Assembly: GCA_963811635.1 (NCBI GenBank) | Contig: CAWESB010000010.1 | Location: forward strand, 62,001-126,000 | Direction of reading: 5' to 3' | DNA: 64,000 nt | Source: JAIBJN01 sp963811635 | GTDB taxonomy: Bacteria; Actinomycetota; Thermoleophilia; Gaiellales; Gaiellaceae | Shown: piece by piece, positions 8,553 to 19,100 of the stretch | How positions within the stretch are numbered: position 1 is the first letter of the stretch | Layout of the letters: the number at the start of each line of letters is the position of its first letter | Made by a program: the position numbers and the translations under genes | The notes under the pieces: generated by a model | Seen by the model: only the letters and a program-made list of their open reading frames with translations | Told to the model about the DNA's origin: nothing | Database searches by the model: none

Positions 8553-9908
8553 CTACGGCTCCGTATGGACGATCACGTCCACGATCTCCGGGTGATCGCG
8601 CCGGATGCGCTCCTCGACCTCGCTCGCGCTCGCGTGGGCCTCGGCGAGTGCGCGCTCGGGCGCCATGGCGAGGGTCAGGAAGGCGACGAGCCCGCGGTCG
8701 GTCGACAGGAAGCGGAGCTCGCGCGGGTCGATGCCGGTCGTCTCCCGAACGATCTCCCGGACGGCCCGCGACTCGCTCTCGAGCACGCCGTCGGGGACCG
8801 GCGTGACGGACGCCGGCTCGGACAGCGGCTCGATGTGCGTCTGCACGGAGTCGACCTCGCGGAGCGAGGAGCGGATCTCGTGCTCCACCCGCTCTGCGAT
8901 CTCGTGCGCCTCGGCGAGCGTGAGCGAGCCCGGGAGCTTCAGGTGAAGCGAGACCTCGGTGTGGCCGTCCAGGTCGAGGACGGCCACGTTGTGGACCTCG
9001 CGCACGCCTGGGACCCGAAGCGCGGCGGCGAGCGCCTGCTCGCCCAATTCTCCCCGGGCCTCTGCGGGCTCGACGTGGACGACGATGTCGCTGCCGGGCA
9101 CGGCGCGCTCGACCGCCTCCTCGACGGCGTCGGCCGCGGCGTGCCCCTGGCCAACGGCTGCCCCAGGTGGGACGCCGATGACCACGTCGGCGAAATGCCT
9201 TCCCGCCGCCCGGCGCATGCGCAGGCGGAGGAGGACGACCCCCGGGGCGAGCGCCTCGATCGCCCGCCGGGCGGCCTCGACCTCGTCCACCGGCGCCTGA
9301 TCCATGAGCACGTCGACGTTCTGGCGGATCAGCCGCGAGGCGGCGTAGAGGACGAGGGCGGCGACGAAGAGCGCCGCGATCGCATCGACCTCGGGGTAGC
9401 CCGCCGCGGCGAAGATGAGCCCGATCAGGACCGCCGTCGAGCCGGCGAGGTCGCCGGCGAAATGCAGCGCGCTCGCTCCGAAGGCGGGGCTGGTGAACCT
9501 CCGGGCCGCACGGTGGGAGACCGTGGCCCGGCTCGCATCGATTGCGATGACCACGCCGATGACGAGGAACGCCCACCAGGTCGCGTCGACCTCCCCCGTG
9601 CCGTCGACGAGGCGACGAACCGCCGCGTAGGCGATGAAGAGCGAGATCAGGCCGAGGATCCCCGCCTCGGCCAGGGCGGAGAGGTGCTCGGCCTTGTCGT
9701 GGCCGTAGGGGTGTCCGCGGTCGGCCGGCCGGACGGCAACGCCCACGGCGAAGAGCGTCAGTAGGGCGGCAACGAGATCGGTGCCCGAGTGCGCCGCCTC
9801 GGAGAGGAGCCCGAGGCTACCGGTGGCGAGGCCCGTCACCAGCTTGATCGCGATCAGTACGATCGCGGCCCCGACGGAGACCAGGGCGATCCGGCGCTGG
9901 GGGCTCAT
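8553..9908 (-). CDS. cation diffusion facilitator transporter with triple C-terminal domain
   Basis: A 451-residue CDF-family metal/proton antiporter (Zn, Fe, Co or Mn type). The six-helix transport domain fills residues 1-200. It contains the paired metal-site motifs SEAAHSGTDL (helix 2) and HFAGDLAGS (helix 5), with HPYGHDKAEH between helices. Most CDF proteins end in one ferredoxin-like cytoplasmic domain of about 80 residues. This one seems to have three in tandem (roughly 205-285, 286-360, 361-451), each ending in a similar strand (VVHVEP, QTHIEP, IVHTEP). Start ATG 9908 (MSPQRRIALVSVG). Confidence 0.85.
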   Translation of the reverse strand: MSPQRRIALVSVGAAIVLIAIKLVTGLATGSLGLLSEAAHSGTDLVAALLTLFAVGVAVRPADRGHPYGHDKAEHLSALAEAGILGLISLFIAYAAVRRLVDGTGEVDATWWAFLVIGVVIAIDASRATVSHRAARRFTSPAFGASALHFAGDLAGSTAVLIGLIFAAAGYPEVDAIAALFVAALVLYAASRLIRQNVDVLMDQAPVDEVEAARRAIEALAPGVVLLRLRMRRAAGRHFADVVIGVPPGAAVGQGHAAADAVEEAVERAVPGSDIVVHVEPAEARGELGEQALAAALRVPGVREVHNVAVLDLDGHTEVSLHLKLPGSLTLAEAHEIAERVEHEIRSSLREVDSVQTHIEPLSEPASVTPVPDGVLESESRAVREIVRETTGIDPRELRFLSTDRGLVAFLTLAMAPERALAEAHASASEVEERIRRDHPEIVDVIVHTEP

Positions 9909-9944
9909 AGGGCGCTCACGGGCACAGGCTAACCTTGCGTTCGG

Positions 9945-10127
9945 GTGCCGACGCTTCCCGACACCGGTGACTCCTTCACGGTCGAATGCCCGCACTGCGG
10001 GAAGGACTTCGACGCCGAGCTCCTCGGCGAGTCCGAGCGCCACCTCGGCTTCAAGTGCCCGCACTGCAAGCTGTTCGTCGCGTACAAGGCGGCTGACGAG
10101 CAGGACCTGGTCGAGCCCTCCGACTAA
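9945..10127 (+). CDS. small zinc-ribbon protein
   Basis: A 60-residue protein starting at GTG 9945 with two CPHC knuckles (VECPHCGKDF and FKCPHCKLF) separated by 22 residues, the layout of a zinc ribbon that binds one Zn2+. The acidic tail (DEQDLVEPSD) is unconserved-looking. Such stand-alone ribbons often bind nucleic acid or protein partners; which applies is not visible. It is read in the same direction as, and just before, the membrane protein at 10159. Confidence 0.65.
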   Translation: MPTLPDTGDSFTVECPHCGKDFDAELLGESERHLGFKCPHCKLFVAYKAADEQDLVEPSD

Positions 10128-10158
10128 CGGTCGAAGTCCAACCGCCGATAGAGAAGAC

Positions 10159-12252
10159 GTGTCCGTCGTCGCCCGCACCGCCGATCGCGTGCAGGCGCCC
10201 CGCGCCGCGCTCGCGCGCGCGGGGACCCGTGCCGCCCCGCTGCTCGCCGCCCTCGTCGCGGCGAGCTTCTTCGTGCGCCTTGTTCTCGGCTGGCTGCGGG
10301 CCACGCCTACCTTCTTCGCCGACGAGTACATCTACGGTGAGCTGGGCCGGAGCCTGGCCGAGTCCGGCCGCCCGCTGATCCGCGGTGCCTCGGCGAGCTT
10401 CCCCGCCCTCCTCCAACCCCTTGTCACCGCCCCGGCCTGGCTCTTCGGCGACGTCGAGACGTCGTTCCGCGTCATCCAGACGCTGGGCGCCCTCGCCATG
10501 TCGCTGGCCGCGGTGCCCGTCTACCTCCTCGCCAGGCGGCTCGGCCTGGGGACCTGGATCTGCCTCGCCCTCGGCGCGCTCGCGCTGGCGGTGCCGGACC
10601 TGGTCTACGCCGGCTGGGTCGTGGCCGAGCCGTACGCCTACCCGCTGGCTCTCGGCGCCGTCGCCGTCGGCACGGTCGCGCTCGCCCGCCCGAGCGTCCG
10701 GCTGCAGCTCGCCTTCCTGGCGCTGGCCGGGCTGGCGACCTTCGCCCGCGTCCAATTCGCCGTCCTCCCGCTCTGCTTCGTCGCCGCCGTCCTCGTCGTC
10801 GGCCTCCGCGAGCACCGCCTGCGGGCGGCGCTGCGGGAGCAACTGGTCGTCCTCGCCGCCGTCGCCCTGCCGGCGCTCGCGCTCCTCGCCGTCGGCGCGA
10901 GCCGCGCCCTCGGCTTCTACGAGGGCATCCTCGACCTCGAGGTGGCCTCGCCCGAGATGGCGAAGTGGATCGGGGCCGACTCGATGCTCCTCGCCTACGC
11001 CGCCGGCGTCGTCCTCGCTCCCGGCGCGGTCCTCGGGCTCTGGCTCGCGCTTCGGCGACCGCGCTCGCGCGAGGAGCTGGCCTTCGGCGCGCTCACGCTC
11101 CCCTTCGTCGTCGCTCTGCTCGTCGAGGCAGCCGCCTACGGGCTCGGCGGCGACCGCATCCAGGAGCGGTACTTCTTCTACGCCGTCCCGCTCGTCGGCA
11201 TCCTCTTCGCGCTCTACGCCTCCCGGGGCTGGCCGCACCGCTTCGTCCACGGCGCGCTCGCAGCGGGGCTCGTCCTGCTCGCCGCCCGCATCCCGCTCTC
11301 CGGCTACTCCGCGGCGGACGGCAAGACGAACTCCCCCACGCTCTTTGCGACCGCCAGGCTCGAACAGGCCTTCGGCGACGTCGCCACAGCCTCGCTCGTC
11401 GTCGCCCTGGGCGTCACCCTCCTGGTCGGGATTCTCGTGCTCGCAAGCCGGCGGCCCCAGCTGGCGACGCCGGTTGCGCTCGGGCTCGCGCTCGTCGTCT
11501 GCACGGCGACCTATGCCGGCGCGATCTCGTACAACCTCGCGAACGCGGAGCGCACGAAGACCGACGTCCTCGGGCCCGACCCGTCCTTCGTCGACAGCAC
11601 CGGGATCGAGGGCGCCGCGATGCTCCAGTCGCGCTCGAGCCAGCGCGCGGTCGCCTCCGAGTACCTCTTCTGGAACCGCTCCGTGGACGCCGTCTACCTG
11701 CTGCCCGGCGCCGAGCCCCCGGACTCCTTCACGGTCACCCGCCTCACGACCGCCGCTGACGGGACCCTGCTGGCCAACGGCCGCCCGGTAACCGAACCGC
11801 TCGTGGCCGACGGCTTCAGCGACACGATCCGTTTCCGCGACTCGGACGAGATCGCGACGTCGCCCGTCTACCGCCTGGTCGCCTCGCCCGGCCCCCAACG
11901 GCTCGCGCTCTACGCGCCCGGCCGCTACGAGGACGGCTGGCTCGGCCTGGTCGGGAGCTTCCAGCTCTGGCCCGAGAGCGCGGCCGACGGTCTCATCGGG
12001 ACACTGCGCTTCGAGCTGACCGGCCCCGAAGGCTCGCCGCCGGTCGCGGTTCAGATCGAGCCGCCGGGCGAACCGGTCAGGGAGATCGTCGTCCGGCCGG
12101 GCGCGACCGAGCAGGTCGAGGTCGCGGTCTGCGCCCCCGGGGCTTGGAGCATGGACTTCGTCGCGCCCTCGACCGGCGCAGTCGGCGGCCGCTTCGTCAG
12201 CGTGCAGGCCTCGGAGCCCGTCTACCGGCCCGAGCCCACCGCCTGCGAATAG
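10159..12252 (+). CDS. multi-pass membrane protein, ArnT/PMT-like glycosyltransferase
   Basis: A 697-residue protein starting at GTG 10159. After one hydrophobic segment (LLAALVAASFFVRLVLGWL) comes TPTFFADEYIYGELGRSLAE. An acidic DE pair in the first loop, as here, is typical of the GT-C glycosyltransferases of the ArnT/PMT class. About ten more hydrophobic helices follow, to roughly residue 460. The last 230 residues form an outside domain of beta-rich sequence (FQLWPESAADGLIGTLRFEL). GT-C enzymes use polyprenyl-phosphate sugars and act on the outer face of the membrane; the donor and acceptor are unknown. Confidence 0.7.
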   Translation: MSVVARTADRVQAPRAALARAGTRAAPLLAALVAASFFVRLVLGWLRATPTFFADEYIYGELGRSLAESGRPLIRGASASFPALLQPLVTAPAWLFGDVETSFRVIQTLGALAMSLAAVPVYLLARRLGLGTWICLALGALALAVPDLVYAGWVVAEPYAYPLALGAVAVGTVALARPSVRLQLAFLALAGLATFARVQFAVLPLCFVAAVLVVGLREHRLRAALREQLVVLAAVALPALALLAVGASRALGFYEGILDLEVASPEMAKWIGADSMLLAYAAGVVLAPGAVLGLWLALRRPRSREELAFGALTLPFVVALLVEAAAYGLGGDRIQERYFFYAVPLVGILFALYASRGWPHRFVHGALAAGLVLLAARIPLSGYSAADGKTNSPTLFATARLEQAFGDVATASLVVALGVTLLVGILVLASRRPQLATPVALGLALVVCTATYAGAISYNLANAERTKTDVLGPDPSFVDSTGIEGAAMLQSRSSQRAVASEYLFWNRSVDAVYLLPGAEPPDSFTVTRLTTAADGTLLANGRPVTEPLVADGFSDTIRFRDSDEIATSPVYRLVASPGPQRLALYAPGRYEDGWLGLVGSFQLWPESAADGLIGTLRFELTGPEGSPPVAVQIEPPGEPVREIVVRPGATEQVEVAVCAPGAWSMDFVAPSTGAVGGRFVSVQASEPVYRPEPTACE

Positions 12253-12255
12253 CGC

Positions 12256-13350
<1,095 letters not shown>

Positions 13351-13400
13351 TGACCCGCCTTTCTCGTTACCCGTGCAACGTTGTCCGTCGGAACGAAAGA

Positions 13401-13432
13401 GAGTCGGCGAGTCCTACATCGTCCGCCGACTC
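13401..13432. promoter_or_regulatory. inverted repeat in the sigA leader region
   Basis: Arms GAGTCGGCG (13401-13409) and CGCCGACTC (13424-13432) with a 14-base loop, lying 50-80 bases upstream of sigA and downstream of the asparaginase. It could be a leader hairpin for sigA or the terminator of the asparaginase transcript; both are read leftward, so the second reading is simpler. Confidence 0.45.
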
Positions 13433-13492
13433 ACAGGCACATCCGGACGGGGATTCTACAACGCCTGTGGAAAAGCGGTAGACGAAAATTTC

Positions 13493-14356
13493 TCAGGCCT
13501 CGGCCGCGATCGACCCGACGACCTCGCCGCGGCTCGAGTGAAGCGGCCGCTCGGCAAGCTCCGGGATGCCGAGAAGCGCTCCCGCGACCGCGTATGCCGC
13601 GCGGTTGGCCCCGTCCTCCACCTTCAACGCAACACCGGTGCCGTCCGCGAGCCCGACGCAGAGGATGCCCTCCGCCCCGCGCTTGGCGACCGCGCCGGGC
13701 CGCGCGCGCATCACCAGCGTGTCGACGGACTGAGGCCCGCCGACGAGATCGGGGTGCGACGTCATCGCAGCGACGACCGTCTCGGCCCCGTCCGGCCGGC
13801 CACGCGCCAGGCCGGCGAAGAGGCGCGCCATCTCGACGAGGGAGAGCGCGAAGGTCGGCACGCCGCAGCCGTCGACGGCGGTGGCGATGTCGTCCGCGGG
13901 CCGCCCGACCGTCTCGGCGACGAGCGCGAGCAGCTCCTGCTGCAGCGGGTGGTCGGGCAGCCGGTAGCCCTCGGTCTCCCAGCCCCGCGCGCGCGAGAGA
14001 AAGAGGAAGCCGGCGTGCTTGCCGGAGCAGTTGTGCCGCAGGCGCGAGCCGTGCTCCGCCCCGCACTCGAGATCGTCGGCAGTCACGCCCGCCCGCTCGA
14101 GCAGCGCGCGGACCGCGACGAGCTGGTCGGGTCTCGCCTCGTGCGAGGCGCAGGCGATCGCGAGCTCCTCCTGCGGCAGCTCGTAGGGGACGAGCGGGAG
14201 CGCCTGGAGTGGCTTGGCGGAGGAGCGGACGAAGGCGACGAGGCTCGGGTCGCCCCAGAATTCCGTCACCGCGTCGTCCCGCACGACGACGGCGTGCGCC
14301 CGGTGGCGGGACTCGACGACGCCCCCACGGGTCACGGCTACGCTGATCGCGTCCAC
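13493..14356 (-). CDS. L-asparaginase II family (Rhizobium-type) protein
   Basis: A 287-residue enzyme of the thermolabile asparaginase family found in Rhizobium etli, which hydrolyses asparagine to aspartate and ammonia and is unrelated to E. coli AnsA/AnsB. Family blocks visible are VVESRHRAHAVVV, FVRSSAKPLQALPL (SxxK), ACASHEARPDQL, HNCSGKHAGFL and DGCGVPTFALSL, followed by KRGAEGILCVGL. The SxxK and the paired cysteine-containing blocks are the proposed catalytic elements. Start is GTG 14356, only 11 bases from the divergent mutM start, so the two share one promoter region. Confidence 0.85.
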   Translation of the reverse strand: MDAISVAVTRGGVVESRHRAHAVVVRDDAVTEFWGDPSLVAFVRSSAKPLQALPLVPYELPQEELAIACASHEARPDQLVAVRALLERAGVTADDLECGAEHGSRLRHNCSGKHAGFLFLSRARGWETEGYRLPDHPLQQELLALVAETVGRPADDIATAVDGCGVPTFALSLVEMARLFAGLARGRPDGAETVVAAMTSHPDLVGGPQSVDTLVMRARPGAVAKRGAEGILCVGLADGTGVALKVEDGANRAAYAVAGALLGIPELAERPLHSSRGEVVGSIAAEA

Positions 14357-14370
14357 GAGGAGGAATCATT
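14357..14370 (+). promoter_or_regulatory. ribosome binding site and ATT start codon of mutM
   Basis: GAGGAGG at 14357-14363 followed after four bases by ATT at 14368-14370. An in-frame TGA at 14344-14346 leaves only eight codons upstream, none of them ATG, GTG or TTG. The next GTG (14386) would remove the catalytic Pro and Glu. The start must therefore be ATT (or ATC at 14365). Confidence 0.8.
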
Positions 14371-15195
14371 CCCGAGTTTCCCGAGGTGGAGACGGCTCGC
14401 CGCACCCTCGACGAGCCGCTGGCCCGCTCGCCGGTGCTCAAAGCCGGCCCGGCGCACATCGCGACGCTGAAGACGTTCGACCCACCGCTCGCGGCGCTCG
14501 AGGGCCGTCGCTTCGAAGGAGCGGGACGGCGCGGCAAGCATCTGCTCTTCCCCACCGACGACGGCGAGCTCGTCCTCCACATCCACCTGATGAGCGCCGG
14601 CCGCGTCCGCTTCCTCGAGCCGGGGGCGAAAGGCCCCAAGTCGCCGGCGTTCCGGCTGCGGCTCGAGGACGGCGGCGAGCTGATTCTTACCGAGGGCGGG
14701 CCGAAGAAGCGCGCGAAGGTCGGCGTCTTCCGCCCCGAGGACCTGGAGGCGGAGCTCGCGCACCTCGGCCCGGAGGCCGCCTCGATCGAGGCGGCCGAGC
14801 TCGCCGAGATCGCCCGACGCGAGAGCCGCCGCCTGCATCCCTTCCTCCGCGACCAGCGCGCGCTCGCCGGGATCGGGCGGGCCTGGTCGAACGAGATCCT
14901 CAACCGAGCAAGGCTCTCCCCCTACGCGCTGACCACGGATCTCAGCGACGACGAGATCGAGCTGCTCGCCGCGACGATCCGGGAGCTGCTCGCCCAGGGG
15001 CTCGAGTTGCGGCTCGCCGGCGCGAACGACGCGAAGGTGTACACGGTGCACAACCGCCTCGGCGAGCCGTGCCCGAACTGCGGGACGCCGATCGCCCGCG
15101 TCGACTTCGAGGAACACACGATCTTCTACTGCCCCGAGTGCCAGACGGGCGGTCGGGTCCTCAAGGACCGGCGGCTCTCGCGGCTGCTCAGGTAG
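14368..15195 (+). CDS. mutM: formamidopyrimidine-DNA glycosylase (Fpg/MutM)
   Basis: A 275-residue base-excision repair enzyme that removes oxidised purines such as 8-oxoguanine and cuts the abasic strand. After the initiator it reads PEFPEVETARR: the mature N-terminal Pro is the Schiff-base nucleophile and the next Glu is catalytic. GRRGKHLLF holds the conserved Lys of the beta hairpin, HIHLMSAGR is the void-filling Met segment, and GIGRAWSNEIL is the helix-two-turn-helix. CPNCGTPIARV…FYCPECQ is the C4 zinc finger. The start codon is ATT, see the separate entry. It is divergent from the asparaginase. Confidence 0.93.
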   Translation: MPEFPEVETARRTLDEPLARSPVLKAGPAHIATLKTFDPPLAALEGRRFEGAGRRGKHLLFPTDDGELVLHIHLMSAGRVRFLEPGAKGPKSPAFRLRLEDGGELILTEGGPKKRAKVGVFRPEDLEAELAHLGPEAASIEAAELAEIARRESRRLHPFLRDQRALAGIGRAWSNEILNRARLSPYALTTDLSDDEIELLAATIRELLAQGLELRLAGANDAKVYTVHNRLGEPCPNCGTPIARVDFEEHTIFYCPECQTGGRVLKDRRLSRLLR

Positions 15196-15200
15196 CCGGA

Positions 15201-15863
15201 TTACCTCGACGCTGACGCTACCGGCGAAGGCCACTCGATCAGGCCCTCGCGGTAGGCCGCGGCGACCATCTGCGCCTGGCTGTGGACGTGGAATTTCGTC
15301 AGCAGGTGCTGGATGTGGCTGCCCACGGTTCTCGGGCTGATGACCAGCCTCTCGGCAACCTCCGAGCGACTGAGGCCCTCGGCGAGGAGCACGAGGACCT
15401 CTCGTTCTCTTGGTGTCACTCCGCGATCGCCCGGGCCCCTGGCCGGCGCCCTGTGCCCCTTGCCATTCCGCGATCCGGAGACGAGCCGTCGCACTCGCCC
15501 CGTGAAGTGGCTCGGCTGGAAGGGTTTGACGAGGTAATCGTCCGCCCCGAGCAGCAGGCCCGCCGAGCGGTCGAGATCGTCGACCTTCTCGCCGGAGACG
15601 AGGATGATGGGCAACTCGGCGCCCAGTAGCTCGTGGAGCTCGCGGCACAACTCGAGCCCGCTGATGTCAGGGAGTCGTACGTCGGCGACCACAAGCGCAG
15701 GCCGCTCCCGACTAGCGACTACGACCGCCTCGGCGCCGGTGGACGCCTCGACAACAGGCAGGGACATCCGCTCCAGCAGGGCCGCAACGAAACTACGGAA
15801 AACCGGCTCGTCGTCGACTACCAACACTGGAGACGAGACAGCCAGTCCAGATTCACTCGTCAC
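15201..15863 (-). CDS. LuxR/NarL-type response regulator
   Basis: A 220-residue two-component response regulator. The receiver domain (about 10-125) has the acidic pair in VLVVDDEPVF, the phospho-acceptor Asp in LVVADVRLPDISG, the conserved Ser of ILVSGEK and Lys of DDYLVKPF. A linker leads to a C-terminal LuxR HTH (TPREREVLVLLAEGLSRSEVAERLVISPRTVGSHIQHLLTK, described in short pieces here). Start GTG 15863 is chosen because it begins just before the receiver. No partner kinase is adjacent, so it is an orphan here. It converges on mutM with five bases between stops. Confidence 0.88.
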   Translation of the reverse strand: MTSESGLAVSSPVLVVDDEPVFRSFVAALLERMSLPVVEASTGAEAVVVASRERPALVVADVRLPDISGLELCRELHELLGAELPIILVSGEKVDDLDRSAGLLLGADDYLVKPFQPSHFTGRVRRLVSGSRNGKGHRAPARGPGDRGVTPREREVLVLLAEGLSRSEVAERLVISPRTVGSHIQHLLTKFHVHSQAQMVAAAYREGLIEWPSPVASASR

Positions 15864-16146
15864 AGCTACGGCATGAATTGTGACAGATCGCACCGGACCG
15901 CGCAAACGTCGACGTACGTCATTCGTCGCAGCGCCGCTCGTCCGCATCAGTTGTTCGACGTATGCACAAGTTGCTGTGGAAAACCGTGGACGGGCCCCGC
16001 GGCCAGCACGGAGTATTGAAGGCTGCGCGCGTAAGGGGTCTTCGATCTGAGAGGGGAACTGCGGCGCAGCATGCGCGTTTTCGTGGTCGGACACTGGCGA
16101 CGCCGGTGACGGCATGGGTTCTCAATGCAGGAGAGGGAGAAAAACT
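15864..16146. promoter_or_regulatory. divergent regulatory region upstream of the repeat protein
   Basis: About 283 bases between the response regulator and the large secreted protein. It is less GC-rich than the flanks and contains short palindromic sequence (ACGTCGACGTACGTCA near 15907-15923). The last bases hold GGAGAGGGAG at 16130-16139, a good ribosome site for GTG 16147. I cannot place promoter boxes with certainty. Confidence 0.4.
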
Positions 16147-19100
16147 GTGGCAAGACAGATAGGCAAGGCACGCCGTGGGATCGGCGCAAGATGGCGCGGC
16201 ACAACACTGATTTTGGGAGCGTTGCTCGCGTGTGTCATTGCGAGCGTCGCTCTCGGAGGCTCGAGTGATCTGACCTCGGGCGGAAGCGCGCCCACGATCG
16301 CGAGCGACAAGGCCGACTACAACCCAGGGGCGACGGTGACGCTCACAGGCGGCGGCTGGCTCGGTGCTACCGAGACGACTCCAGCCGAGTCCGTGCACAT
16401 CATCGTCAACGACACAATCGGACAGACGTGGTCCCACGAAGCGACCGTCACTCCGGACGCGAACGGGAACATCACTGACGTCTTCCAGCTCCCGAGCTAC
16501 TTCGTCTCGGACTACGACGTGACGGCGACGGGGACGGTATCCGGGAAGGCGACAACGACCTTCACCGATCAGGTCGCCGCGAACCTCGACCAGTGTCAGA
16601 ACATCACACTGGCGTTCCTCGGTGACCCGTGCGGCACGGCGCCGGCGAACGCACATCCCAACTGGGCCAACGGCGACGTGAACCAATCGAACTCCCAGTA
16701 CCGGGAGGGCGACGGCCTGCCCTATCGGAGCTCGATCACCGGCCTGACGAACGGCACGTGGACGATCAGGGTCGAGTACGACTTCACGAAGGGCGGCATT
16801 CCGGCGATCGACCGGTTGACGCGGTACAACCTGACCCAGGCGTCGAACCCGTGCCTGAGCACCAACGACGTCACCTGCACGGTCGGTAGCCCGAAATTCA
16901 GCTTCCTTGCGCCGAGCGAGGTCGTCGGGCCGCCGAGTGCGGCGCAGCCGGCGCTTCCGAACAGCGGCGACCTGCACACATGGAACGGGCTCGCGTCGGT
17001 GCTCTTGAGCACGAAGGGTGCAGACGCCAAGAACATGTTCGTCTGGAACGAGAATGCGGCATGCACCGTGACATTCGGCGGTGCGGGCCAGAACTGGACG
17101 GGTAACCTTGCGACGAGCTTCGACGACGGCAAGGTCCTGCAGGACGGGTCGGCCGCCGGCGATAGCCAACGGCAATTCGCGTTCAAAGTCGCCGTCTCGG
17201 GCTGCGCCCAGGGCACGGACCTCATGATGGGGTGGAGCGGCCATATCGCCTCCCACCTCGACTGGGGCGTGGGTAAGGGCGCGGGCTCGATCTCGGGCGC
17301 GCCGTTCCACATGCGCATCCTCGGGGTCGACAACGCCCAGGGCACAAGCGGCGGAAACCAAGACCGCAGCGTCCAGCTGAGCGCGATCGTCCAGACGCTC
17401 GAGGTGCGGAAGGTCCTGTCCCCGGTGGGGTCGGGCACCTTCGACCTGCAGATCGACAACGCGACGAAGGCCGCGGCCGTCGGTAACGGCGGCACGACCG
17501 GCCCGGTGGCAGTCACCGCCGGCAGCCACAGCGTCGGCGAGCTCGGCGCGGGAGGCACGAACCTCGCGAGCTTCAGCTCGTCGATCTCGTGCGTGGACAG
17601 CTCCGGCAACCCGGTGAAGAGCGGCTCGGGCACCAGCCTGACCGGCGTGAACGTGCCGACCGGCGACAGCGTCGTCTGCACGATCACGAACACGTTGCTC
17701 CAGTCGCATCTGACGCTGGTGAAGCTGGTGACCAACGACAACGGCGGCACCGCGCTGGCGACGGACTGGACGCTGAACGCGAACGGCCCGACACCGATCT
17801 CGGGCACTTCGGGCTCGGCTAACGTCACGAACGCGACGGTGAACGCGGGCAGCTACGCGCTCACGGAGACCAACGGCCCGTCCGGGTATACGCCGAGCGC
17901 GTGGGTGTGCGTCGGCGGAACCCAGAACGGCAGCGACATCTCGCTTGCCCCGGGTCAGAACGCGACCTGCACGATCACCAACGACGACATCGCTCCGAAG
18001 CTGCACCTGCGCAAGGTCGTCACCAACGACAACGGTGGCACGGCGACCGTTGCCAACTTCCCGTTGAAGGCTGACGGCGCCGACGCCAACGATCTGACGG
18101 GCACCAGCCCGGTCGATTCGGGTGCCGGCCTGAAGGCTGACACGTGGACGCTGTCGGAGACCGAGCTCGCTGGCTATTCGAAGAGCGACTGGGTCTGCGT
18201 TGGCGGCTCGTACAACAAGACGGCCGCTGGCGTCGAGACGATCCAGGTCGGTCTCAACGGTGAGGCGACCTGCACGATCACCAACGACGACATCGCTCCG
18301 AAGCTGCACCTGCGCAAGGTCGTCACCAACGACAACGGTGGCACGGCGACCGTTGCCAACTTCCCGTTGAAGGCTGACGGCGCCGACGCCAACGATCTGA
18401 CGGGCACCAGCCCGGTCGATTCGGGTGCCGGCCTGAAGGCTGACACGTGGACGCTGTCGGAGACCGAGCTCGCTGGCTACTCGAAGAGCGACTGGGTCTG
18501 CGTTGGCGGCTCGTACAACAAGACGGCCGCTGGCGTCGAGACGATCCAGGTCGGTCTCAACGGTGAGGCGACCTGCACGATCACCAACGACGACATCGCT
18601 CCGAAGCTGCACCTGCGCAAGGTCGTCACCAACGACAACGGTGGCACGGCGACCGTTGCCAACTTCCCGTTGAAGGCTGACGGCGCCGACGCCAACGATC
18701 TGACGGGCACCAGCCCGGTCGATTCGGGTGCCGGCCTGAAGGCTGACACGTGGACGCTGTCGGAGACCGAGCTCGCTGGCTATTCGAAGAGCGACTGGGT
18801 CTGCGTTGGCGGCTCGTACAACAAGACGGCCGCTGGCGTCGAGACGATCCAGGTCGGTCTCAACGGTGAGGCGACCTGCACGATCACCAACGACGACATC
18901 GCTCCGAAGCTGCACCTGCGCAAGGTCGTCACCAACGACAACGGTGGCACGGCGACCGTTGCCAACTTCCCGTTGAAGGCTGACGGCGCCGACGCCAACG
19001 ATCTGACGGGCACCAGCCCGGTCGATTCGGGTGCCGGCCTGAAGGCTGACACGTGGACGCTGTCGGAGACCGAGCTCGCTGGCTATTCGAAGAGCGACTG

